Assembly: GCA_021107495.1 (NCBI GenBank)
Contig: JAIOSR010000336.1
Coordinates: 1-5,572 of the forward strand
Reading direction: 5' to 3'
Source of the DNA: Desulfobacterales bacterium
GTDB lineage: Bacteria > Desulfobacterota > DSM-4660 > Desulfatiglandales > Desulfatiglandaceae
DNA: 5,572 nucleotides
Numbering within the stretch: the stretch's first letter is position 1; every line of letters starts with the position of its first letter. Below, piece by piece: positions 1-5,572 of this stretch. The notes beneath the pieces were generated by a model. The model was not told where the DNA came from. It ran no database searches and was given only the letters and a program-made list of their open reading frames with translations. The position numbers and the translations under genes were made by a program.

Positions 1-1042
1 TCAGCCCGAGTTGCTTGGCAAGAGACGCGGTCCTGTCCGGGATCTCGGCCTTCCTGTAGCCCTTCCTAACGGGTCTTTTTTTCAAGGCCGGTTTGGCTTT
101 TTTTTCTGCACGGGGCTTGGGCTTGCCATTCCTTCGAACATCCACCACGATTCGGAAAGGGTCATGAAGATGGAAGACCTTGTATCCCCCGATGCTTTCC
201 ATGTCTAATACCACCCGAACCGCGTCTTTTGTGTATTGGGCAGCTCTGGCCCTTTTGAGTAATCCGTCTTTAATGGATATCTGCTTTTCAGTCCTGGGTG
301 TGACATGGGCGCCATCCAGATCCAGATAAAGCCTGCGAGGTTTTTTACTGCCGGGATCCGCTTTGAGCAGGTGGTGCTTATATTTCACCGGTTTCTCAAG
401 GTCAAATACTACCCGCGTATAATTGGGGGTTGACCAGTGCCGGATATCCTTTACCGCGATTGCCCCGGATTTTGACGGACCGCTCTTCTTGAGAGTCTTT
501 TTCTCGTCTCTTTTACCTAATGTCACGGCCAATTTATCCAACATTTTCCGGGCCTTCGGCCGCATATCTCCGGAAGGAAATTTAATATCCACCTTCAAAA
601 ATTCCACGTATGCGTGGGGAAGGTCTTTTTTATATTTATAATAAATCTCCCCTATCCGGTATTGGGCATCATCAGCAAGACGATGGTCTTTGTACTTGTC
701 CGCCACTCTCTTGTAAAGACCGACTGCCTCATCCAGATCACCGGACCTCCTGGAATAAGCGTATAGAGAAGTATAGATTCTGGCCGAATGATATAATGCC
801 CATGCTGCCTGATCTGATTTGGGATAACGTGCGGTAATTTTTTTATAGCGACTGATACACAACAGCCAGTTGTGGCGATATTTTTTCTTTTTTGCCGACC
901 GGTACAAAGACATACGGCACTTATCGGCCTTCTTTAGCAGCGATTCAGGCCCGGTAGATGTCTTGCCGGAGACTTCCGCCCCACCCGCTGAAAAAACGGC
1001 GGCAAGTACCAGTATCAGGATGTAATTGATTTTTGTTTTCAT
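1..1042 (-). CDS. N-acetylmuramoyl-L-alanine amidase precursor, TPR-AMIN N-terminal part (3' end outside window)
   Basis: This open frame of 347 codons starts at ATG 1042-1040 and runs off the window without a stop. Residues 1 to about 24 look like a Sec signal peptide: lysines at 2 and 4, a hydrophobic core ILILVLAAVF, then small residues. Residues about 55-170 are helical with TPR-like pieces (DEAVGLYKRVADKY, ADDAQYRIGEIYY), resembling the repeats of YbgF/CpoB and BamD. Residues about 195-303 read as an AMIN domain (TRVVFDLEKPVKY, RRLYLDLDGA, FRIVVDV), which in this family targets amidases to peptidoglycan or septa. A Lys/Arg-rich linker (303-331) follows, then EIPDRTASLAKQLGL, a segment usually found just before an Amidase_3 zinc domain. 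That catalytic domain, which would cut the MurNAc-L-Ala bond, is not in the window, so enzyme identity is inferred. The gene starts two bases after mutS and has no clear ribosome binding site, so coupled translation is likely. The alternative is a non-catalytic AMIN protein. Confidence 0.85.
   Translation of the reverse strand, partial: MKTKINYILILVLAAVFSAGGAEVSGKTSTGPESLLKKADKCRMSLYRSAKKKKYRHNWLLCISRYKKITARYPKSDQAAWALYHSARIYTSLYAYSRRSGDLDEAVGLYKRVADKYKDHRLADDAQYRIGEIYYKYKKDLPHAYVEFLKVDIKFPSGDMRPKARKMLDKLAVTLGKRDEKKTLKKSGPSKSGAIAVKDIRHWSTPNYTRVVFDLEKPVKYKHHLLKADPGSKKPRRLYLDLDGAHVTPRTEKQISIKDGLLKRARAAQYTKDAVRVVLDMESIGGYKVFHLHDPFRIVVDVRRNGKPKPRAEKKAKPALKKRPVRKGYRKAEIPDRTASLAKQLGL
76..105 (-). 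repeat. A7 and A8 homopolymer tracts in the amidase linker
   Basis: On the coding strand an A8 run (98-105, codons GAA AAA AAA) and an A7 run (76-82, codons AAA AAA AGA) lie 15 bases apart in the lysine-rich linker between the AMIN domain and the expected catalytic domain. Such runs can slip during replication or transcription. After a slip in the A8 run, both other frames reach a stop soon: the -1 frame after about ten codons and the +1 frame after four. They may simply reflect lysine codon use. Confidence 0.6.
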
Positions 1043-1044
1043 GT

Positions 1045-3654
1045 TTAACGTTCGGGGCCCACGTGTTCCTTGAGTTTATTCAGCTCCACCAGGGCATCCA
1101 ATGGTGTCATTTTAGAAATATCCATATCCCTAATCCATGCCCTCAGTGTCTGATCCTGTGATCCAAAAAGGCCTAATTGAACAATATCACCTTGTTTTTT
1201 TTCGGGAAACGTATGGGCCAGGCGAGGCTGACCCACCTCATCCAGCTCCGCACTTTCAAGATTGTCAAGAATTTCCTTGGCCCTTTTCAGGACATTACCG
1301 GGTAAACCGGCAATGCGGGCCACCTGTATGCCGTAACTCCGGCTCGTGCCTCCGGGAACGATCTTCCTTAAAAAAATAATCCGGTCATTCCACTCGCGGA
1401 CGGCAATATTAAAATTTTTTACCCGTTGTTTGGTGGCTACCAGTTCCGTGAGTTCGTGATAGTGCGTCGCAAAAAGGGTGCGCACACCTTTCCCACCCCT
1501 GTCATGAAGTGCCTCTGCTACGGCCCAGGCAATACTCAACCCGTCATAGGTGCTTGTACCTCGTCCGATTTCATCCAATATGACAAGGCTCTTGGGTGTC
1601 GCATGGCGCAGGATGTTTGCCGTTTCATTCATTTCCACCATGAACGTACTCTGCCCCTTTGCCAGATCATCAGAAGCACCAACCCTGGTAAAGATACGGT
1701 CCACGACACCGATGACCGCGCTGGAAGCTGGGATAAAGCTTCCCATCTGAGCCATCAAAACACAAAGCCCGGTCTGTCTGAGGATCGTGGATTTACCCGC
1801 CATATTAGGCCCGGTAATAATCAATAGCTGCTGTTCCTTCGAGTTCAGGCATACATCATTAGGAACAAAATCTTCATCTTTTACGGTCTGCTCGATAACA
1901 GGATGCCGGCCATCCACAATCTCTATGCCGTTACCGTCGTTAACTTCCGGACATATGTAGTTGTTCATTTCCGCGGTCTCGGCCAGTCCGTGTATGACAT
2001 CGATCCGGGAAATGAGATTCGCGGTCTGTTTGATGCGTTGATTCTCAAGCGCTATCTTTTTGCGTATCCGGTCAAAAATCTCAAACTCCAGCACCACCCT
2101 CTTTTCTTCGGCACCCAGGACCTGTTCTTCCATGTTCTTCAGGTCTTCGGTAATGTAGCGCTCCCCATTTACCAGGGTCTGCTTTCTGACATAATCAGGC
2201 GGCACGAGATGGAGGTTGGCCCTGGAAATCTCAATGTAATAGCCGAAAACCCTGTTGAACCCCACCTTCAGGCTTGAGATTTTTGTCCTTTTCTGTTCGG
2301 ATGCGGCAAAATCGGCGATCCAGCTCTTTCCGTCACGGCTCAGCGAGATCAGCCGATCCAATTCATCATCATAACCGTCTTTTATAATTCCGCCCTCCTT
2401 TACGGAAACCGGTGGGTCATCACAAATGGACTTATCAATCAAAAGGACGATATCCTGAAGACTGTCTAATTTCAAGGCGATCTTCGACAGGAGTGTGCTT
2501 GTTGAAGCGCTTAAGGCGTTTTTAATGGATGGAATCCTTTGAATCGAATGTTTAAGGGCCAGGAGGTCTCTTGCATTTGCCCTGCCCAAGGCAATACGAC
2601 CGTTTAGTCGTTCCAGGTCATAGATCTCTTTGAGTTCTTCTTTGATCTCTTCACTTGACATGGGAGCATCCTTGAGGCTGGATACGGCGCCTAATCGCTC
2701 CCGAATCTTATCGAGGTTAATAAGGGGGTATGCAATCCATTTTTTCAACAGCCGGCTGCCCATGGGCGTCACGGTCCTGTCAATTATCTGGAACAGAGAT
2801 CCTTTCACGGACTGGCGGCGCATTGTTTTCAGAAGTTCCAGGTGGGCACAGGTAGATTCATCCAAAAACATGAAATCACCGATTCGGTAGCTTACGATTT
2901 CCTTGATGTGCTCCGGGGGTCCCTTTTGTGTGTCGCGAAAATAGTGAACGAGGGCACCGGCTGCAATGATCCCCTCGGGCATGTCCTGGCACCCGAATCC
3001 GGTCAGGGACCTGACGCCTAACTGCTCTTTTAAGAGACCTTCCGCCTTCCGCGGATCAAAGGAATACCTTTCCAAAATCTCCACCCGGTAATTGGACAGC
3101 TCCTTTCTTCCCGCCAAATTATCGTTCTCCGGGATCAGAAGCTCCGCCGGATCTATTCTTACCAGTTCTTCCAGGAGTTCATTAAACGATTCGACTTCCG
3201 TGACCCGGAACTCGCCGGTCGAAAGGTCCGCATGGGCCAACCCATACCTTTCATCGCCTTCGGATATTGCGGCCATGTAAAGGTTGGTTTTATCGTCCAT
3301 ATCCCCTTCATCGACGACCGAGCCGGGGGTAACCAGCCGGACCACTTCTCTCTTTACGATCCCCTTGCTTTCTTTCGGGTCCTCTACCTGTTCACAAACG
3401 GCGACCTTGCGTCCGCTATCGACGAGTCTGCCGATATAATTTTTGAAAGCATGATGAGGGATGCCGCACATGGGGACCTTTTCGCCGTTATATGTCCCCC
3501 GGGCCGTCAGGGTAATGCCAAGGATCTTAGACGCGGTCCGGGCGTCATCAAAAAACATTTCGTAAAAATCACCCATGCGGAAAAATAAAATGGCATCAGG
3601 ATATTCATTCTTGATGCCAAAATATTGCCTGAGCATGGGCGTAAGTTTCGACAT
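1045..3654 (-). CDS. mutS: DNA mismatch repair protein MutS
   Basis: This 869-residue protein has normal MutS length and appears intact. MutS binds mispaired or looped DNA as a dimer, then uses ATP to become a sliding clamp that recruits MutL. The N-terminal mismatch-reading domain carries the F-x-E motif in GDFYE (F30, E32), which stacks on the mispair. The connector spans about 120-250, and the lever and clamp helices about 262-563. The ATPase domain has Walker A GPNMAGKST (615-623), the AKGQSTFM segment (665-672), Walker B VILDE (691-695) with D694 and E695, GRGTSTYDG (697-705), and the H-loop histidine H731 in ATHYHEL. Near the C terminus QLGLF (826-830) matches the beta-clamp binding consensus, followed by a short helical tail (about 836-864) like the MutS tetramerisation segment. 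The start is ATG, preceded by AGAGG with six-base spacing. MutL is not in the window. Confidence 0.98.
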   Translation of the reverse strand: MSKLTPMLRQYFGIKNEYPDAILFFRMGDFYEMFFDDARTASKILGITLTARGTYNGEKVPMCGIPHHAFKNYIGRLVDSGRKVAVCEQVEDPKESKGIVKREVVRLVTPGSVVDEGDMDDKTNLYMAAISEGDERYGLAHADLSTGEFRVTEVESFNELLEELVRIDPAELLIPENDNLAGRKELSNYRVEILERYSFDPRKAEGLLKEQLGVRSLTGFGCQDMPEGIIAAGALVHYFRDTQKGPPEHIKEIVSYRIGDFMFLDESTCAHLELLKTMRRQSVKGSLFQIIDRTVTPMGSRLLKKWIAYPLINLDKIRERLGAVSSLKDAPMSSEEIKEELKEIYDLERLNGRIALGRANARDLLALKHSIQRIPSIKNALSASTSTLLSKIALKLDSLQDIVLLIDKSICDDPPVSVKEGGIIKDGYDDELDRLISLSRDGKSWIADFAASEQKRTKISSLKVGFNRVFGYYIEISRANLHLVPPDYVRKQTLVNGERYITEDLKNMEEQVLGAEEKRVVLEFEIFDRIRKKIALENQRIKQTANLISRIDVIHGLAETAEMNNYICPEVNDGNGIEIVDGRHPVIEQTVKDEDFVPNDVCLNSKEQQLLIITGPNMAGKSTILRQTGLCVLMAQMGSFIPASSAVIGVVDRIFTRVGASDDLAKGQSTFMVEMNETANILRHATPKSLVILDEIGRGTSTYDGLSIAWAVAEALHDRGGKGVRTLFATHYHELTELVATKQRVKNFNIAVREWNDRIIFLRKIVPGGTSRSYGIQVARIAGLPGNVLKRAKEILDNLESAELDEVGQPRLAHTFPEKKQGDIVQLGLFGSQDQTLRAWIRDMDISKMTPLDALVELNKLKEHVGPER

Positions 3655-3655
3655 A

Positions 3656-3760
3656 TTATTCCTCTTTGCGCAAAAGCTCTCCCTTTATCGCTTCCAAATA
3701 ATTGGATGGCGCTTCTTCCGACCTAAGCCGGGGGAGTTGATTGAACCCCGTCCGACTCAA
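3656..3760 (-). other. Short open frame bridging the lapB end and mutS start; possible frameshifted LapB tail
   Basis: The 68 bases between lapB and mutS are open in the frame one base ahead of lapB. Reading from a TTG at 3760 gives at most 34 codons, ending in TAA (3658-3656) one base before the mutS ATG. The last 20 residues, EEAPSNYLEAIKGELLRKEE, have a protein-like, helical composition. There is no ribosome binding site before the TTG, so an independent gene is unlikely. The same residues would become the C-terminal end of LapB if one C were absent from the C5 run at 3734-3730, shortly before the lapB stop. It may also be ordinary intergenic sequence open by chance. Confidence 0.2.
3661..3665 (-). 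promoter_or_regulatory. mutS ribosome binding site
   Basis: The minus strand reads AGAGG six bases before the mutS ATG. This fits a Shine-Dalgarno site and supports the start at 3654, which also aligns with the usual MutS N terminus (TPMLRQYF, then FFRMGDFYE). Confidence 0.75.
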
Positions 3761-4946
3761 TCAAATGAGTCGTATCCCACTTTTTGCACTGCGGGCACTG
3801 CCACTGAAGCTCGTCGGATTTATACCCGCACTGTGAGCACTGGAATTTCAAATAGGGCACATTAAGATGCTCGATAAACTCTTTATAATCCGCCAGTACA
3901 TCTTTCTCTTTGCCATGGTTAATGAGTATCTCCCCCTTGAATTTCCTCGCCTCCCAAAACGATGGGTCGAGGTCCAAGACGTTTTTGACCTCTCTGAGTG
4001 CGCCTTCAATATCATTTTCAATGTAAAGATAGCGGGCCAGGGCCATGTGGGTAAATGCATCAGCATCTGATTGGGCACATTCCTTTAAAAAATCCTCAAC
4101 AGGCTTCAGGTTTTTCATCTTCGAATAGGCCCCTTCAAGGCGTCCATAGGCAAGGAATGTGAACCGTGGAGCGACCGTTATGATCTTTTTCCATGTGGAG
4201 ATGGCCTTTTTATATTCCTGTCTGTCGAAGTAGAGATCTCCAAGGTGAAGGTAGGCGTCCACACACGATCTGTGGGTAGATATTGCCTTGTTATAAAGGG
4301 AAATTGCCCTGGCCAAATTCTCTTTTTCCTGCTGAATCTTTGCATTTTCGACCAGATAATGGGCCAGGATATTTTGATGATCACCTTTGGCTAAACGCGC
4401 TATTTTTTGCCGCGTCACGTAAGCCTTCTCCCAATCCTTAAGCTCTGCGTAAATGCCTTCAATCGCTTTAAGGGCTTCCACATCCGAAGGGGTCCTTTGC
4501 GTTACCTCCAGAAGCGCTTTTAACGCACGGTTGAGAAACCCGCCTTTCCGGTAATCCAGACCGAGATCAAAAATGGCCCTGAGCTTTATCTGCTCATCGA
4601 TATTCGGCCTCAGGATGATACTCTGGCGGATACGAATGGCCCGGTCTATATCTCCCCTTGAACGGTAAAGATTTCCAAGTGCCACATAGGTCTCGATGGT
4701 GTCGGAATTGACCTGCACCGACTTGGTGAATTCCTCTATGGCCTGATCCCGATCATTGGAGAGTATGTACCGGAAACCCTTAAAAAATGCCTTATCCACT
4801 TTGCCGGCTGTTGATCCGTTCTTCTTCGCCCTTGCGCGGCGTATCCATATTCCGGTAATTACACCAATCCCGAAGGCAATGATAACACCTAACAAAAGCT
4901 GCTGGTTTACGGGTTCAAGACACCATTTAAAAAACGATTCCCACAC
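3723..4946 (-). CDS. lapB: Lipopolysaccharide assembly protein B (LapB/YciM), TPR and zinc-ribbon protein
   Basis: This 407-residue protein is close to the roughly 390 residues of E. coli LapB. In E. coli it is anchored in the inner membrane facing the cytoplasm and works with the FtsH protease to adjust LpxC turnover, setting the rate of lipid A synthesis. Residues about 17-35 form one hydrophobic segment followed by RRARAKK, consistent with a cytoplasmic C-terminal bulk. The family block from KGFRYILSNDRDQAIEEF (56-73) through ETYVALGNLYRSRGDIDRAI (85-104) is very characteristic. TPR helices continue to about residue 355. The end carries a rubredoxin-like zinc ribbon with C370-x2-C373 and C384-x2-C387 (CSQCGYK and CPQCKKW). 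The start is GTG with a strong GAGGAG site seven bases upstream, and the stop is TAG. The 17 residues after the zinc ribbon may not be the native ending, because the next frame stays open to mutS. Confidence 0.95.
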   Translation of the reverse strand: MWESFFKWCLEPVNQQLLLGVIIAFGIGVITGIWIRRARAKKNGSTAGKVDKAFFKGFRYILSNDRDQAIEEFTKSVQVNSDTIETYVALGNLYRSRGDIDRAIRIRQSIILRPNIDEQIKLRAIFDLGLDYRKGGFLNRALKALLEVTQRTPSDVEALKAIEGIYAELKDWEKAYVTRQKIARLAKGDHQNILAHYLVENAKIQQEKENLARAISLYNKAISTHRSCVDAYLHLGDLYFDRQEYKKAISTWKKIITVAPRFTFLAYGRLEGAYSKMKNLKPVEDFLKECAQSDADAFTHMALARYLYIENDIEGALREVKNVLDLDPSFWEARKFKGEILINHGKEKDVLADYKEFIEHLNVPYLKFQCSQCGYKSDELQWQCPQCKKWDTTHLIESDGVQSTPPA

Positions 4947-5081
4947 GGAATATCTCCTCTTGATGAATGGGCACGGTTTGAGGGTAAGAGGCAGGGCACA
5001 CCCCTGGACCCGCCGAAAAAATTTTAAATTGTGCCTTGGAACAGCCTTCCGGAACCGTACTGTCTCATCAGGAAACCTTCA
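4947..5081 (-). other. lapA-lapB intergenic gap without a recognised gene
   Basis: These 135 bases hold the lapB ribosome binding site and little else that can be named. A short stem CAGGG/CCCTG (5006-5002 with 4996-4992, five-base loop) and an AT-rich stretch TTTAAAATTTTTT around 5021-5033 are visible. The stem is not followed by a T-run on either strand, so no terminator is called. TAAAAT in the AT-rich stretch could pass as a -10 element but lacks a plausible -35 partner. Only trivial open frames, such as a 14-codon one, occur. It may be a leader for lapB or simple spacer. Confidence 0.5.
4954..4959 (-). promoter_or_regulatory. lapB ribosome binding site selecting a GTG start
   Basis: The minus strand reads GAGGAG seven bases before GTG 4946-4944. 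This strong site decides in favour of the GTG start, and the resulting N terminus (MWESFFKW before the membrane segment) suits a LapB anchor. Confidence 0.8.
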
Positions 5082-5426
5082 TTACAAATCAGGGCTCTGA
5101 TTTGAGACCATTTCTTCGCCCGTAACCGGCAAATTCCTGAGAGAGTTAAGTTCTTTGTCCTTTTCCCTTGCTTCCTTCGTTAGGGTTTTGATCTGTTTCT
5201 TTAAGCGGAAACGCTCGGTCATCCCGTAAATCCCGGCAGCTAAAACGCCAACGAGAAAAGTGATAACAGCCACAAAATACATGGACATGGGAGAGCTTTC
5301 CCAGTTGAAAAAGATGAGATTTATCCTGAATGTTACAGTGTTTGAAAAGGCCTGGTAGTTCTGAACGGCCACAATAATCACAAGCAGTATAAACAAAATC
5401 ACAACGATCATTCTTAAATGATTCAT
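5082..5426 (-). CDS. lapA: Lipopolysaccharide assembly protein A domain protein (LapA, DUF1049)
   Basis: This 114-residue inner-membrane protein has the LapA layout. A first transmembrane helix spans about residues 6-22, followed by the family segment VQNYQAFSNTVTFRINLIFF (21-40). A second helix spans about 49-68 (MYFVAVITFLVGVLAAGIYG). A charged cytoplasmic coiled coil follows (about 70-98, RFRLKKQIKTLTKEAREKDK). In E. coli LapA is encoded just before LapB and the two proteins interact, although LapA's exact job is unclear. The same order here supports the call. The start ATG overlaps the stop of the upstream HIT gene as ATGA and sits behind GGAGGTG, so the two are probably translationally coupled. 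The length is near that of E. coli LapA (about 100 residues), with a slightly longer polar tail. Confidence 0.9.
   Translation of the reverse strand: MNHLRMIVVILFILLVIIVAVQNYQAFSNTVTFRINLIFFNWESSPMSMYFVAVITFLVGVLAAGIYGMTERFRLKKQIKTLTKEAREKDKELNSLRNLPVTGEEMVSNQSPDL
5085..5104 (-). repeat. Perfect 8-bp inverted repeat at the lapA 3' end
   Basis: CAAATCAG and CTGATTTG are exact reverse complements separated by a four-base loop (5093-5096). The hairpin covers the last codons of lapA and ends at the first base before its TAA stop on the coding strand. No T-run follows, so it is not a standard intrinsic terminator. It could be a weak pause site, an mRNA stabiliser or chance. Confidence 0.4.
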
Positions 5427-5572
5427 TTGTCACCTCCATAACCCGATTTAAGCTCTTGAAAATGCGGCAGGAGCCTGCGATATGTCTCCATAATGTGCTC
5501 GGGAATTACCCTTACTTCCCCGAACACGGTCATGCAGTTGGTATCACCGTTCCAGCGAGGAACAATATGAAA
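5423..5572 (-). CDS. HIT-family nucleotide hydrolase or phosphorylase, C-terminal fragment (5' end outside window)
   Basis: Forty-nine codons plus TGA are present, entering from the right window edge. The fragment begins FHIVPRWNGDTN, which matches the region of the HIT superfamily around the third histidine of the triad (H-phi-H-phi-H-phi-phi) followed by the VPRW-x-GDTN signature of the Ap4A phosphorylase/hydrolase-like branch. The next block, VRVIPEHIMETYRRLLP, is also typical of that branch near its C terminus. Members act on dinucleoside polyphosphates or AMP esters in the cytoplasm. The nucleophilic second histidine lies outside the window, so catalysis and substrate cannot be judged. 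The usual Phe after GDTN is Cys here (TNCM), which may be harmless. The stop overlaps the lapA start, so the gene is co-translated with the lap genes. Confidence 0.88.
   Translation of the reverse strand, partial: FHIVPRWNGDTNCMTVFGEVRVIPEHIMETYRRLLPHFQELKSGYGGDK
5431..5437 (-). promoter_or_regulatory. lapA ribosome binding site inside the HIT gene
   Basis: The minus strand reads GGAGGTG, four bases from the lapA ATG, near-perfect to the 16S anti-Shine-Dalgarno. It lies in the last codons of the HIT gene (Gly-Gly-Asp). Confidence 0.85.

Noticed and set aside
1055..1065. Overlapping palindromes GGGCCC and CACGTG near the mutS stop
   Set aside because: They are short and expected by chance, and they lie within mutS codons (Val-Gly-Pro).
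1426..1827. A 133-codon plus-strand open frame, and other plus-strand frames across 11-3865
   Set aside because: They lie opposite well-recognised mutS, lapB and amidase codons, show no family features, and are explained as antisense shadows.
3848..4384. Two minus-strand open frames inside lapB in other frames
   Set aside because: lapB reads continuously across them with clear TPR and family signatures, so they are shadows.
4992..5006. CAGGG/CCCTG stem as an intrinsic terminator
   Set aside because: The stem is only five base pairs and has no T-run after it on either strand.
5021..5060. Promoter for lapB in the AT-rich stretch
   Set aside because: TAAAAT could serve as a -10 box, but no acceptable -35 box occurs at 16-18 bases upstream.
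5146..5439. A 97-codon minus-strand frame overlapping lapA
   Set aside because: The LapA frame has the two membrane helices and the strong ribosome binding site; this frame has no coherent features.

Overview
The window is a single minus-strand gene run. In transcription order, from high to low coordinates, it holds the tail of a HIT-family nucleotide hydrolase, lapA, lapB, mutS, and the front of a cell-wall amidase precursor that continues past base 1. No RNA gene, mobile element, CRISPR array or plus-strand gene is supported.

The source looks like a Gram-negative bacterium. A LapA/LapB pair implies regulated lipopolysaccharide synthesis, and an AMIN-type amidase with a signal peptide implies a periplasm. 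The gene combination, the TPR-AMIN layout of the amidase and the moderate base composition suggest Desulfobacterota (former Deltaproteobacteria). That placement is inferred from gene style only, not from a phylogenetic marker.

Bases 5423-5572 encode the last 49 residues of the HIT protein, beginning just before the third histidine of its triad. Its stop overlaps the lapA start (ATGA). LapA (5082-5426) is a small two-helix inner-membrane protein with a coiled-coil tail. A 135-base gap with no convincing promoter or terminator follows. LapB (3723-4946) starts at GTG behind a strong ribosome binding site and carries one membrane anchor, cytoplasmic TPRs and a four-cysteine zinc ribbon. A 68-base gap leads to mutS (1045-3654), an apparently intact mismatch-recognition ATPase with all key motifs and a beta-clamp binding motif. 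Two bases after the mutS stop begins the amidase precursor (1-1042, partial), of which the signal peptide, TPR-like region, AMIN domain and a very basic linker are visible. The catalytic domain lies outside the window.

Tight spacing and common orientation suggest one transcript. Three products belong to envelope biology (LapA, LapB, amidase), with a nucleotide hydrolase and a DNA-repair protein alongside. I see no clearly new system. The points most worth a second look are the amidase architecture with its A8/A7 tracts and basic linker, the mutS-amidase coupling, and an open frame that would extend LapB right up to mutS if one base were removed from a C5 run.
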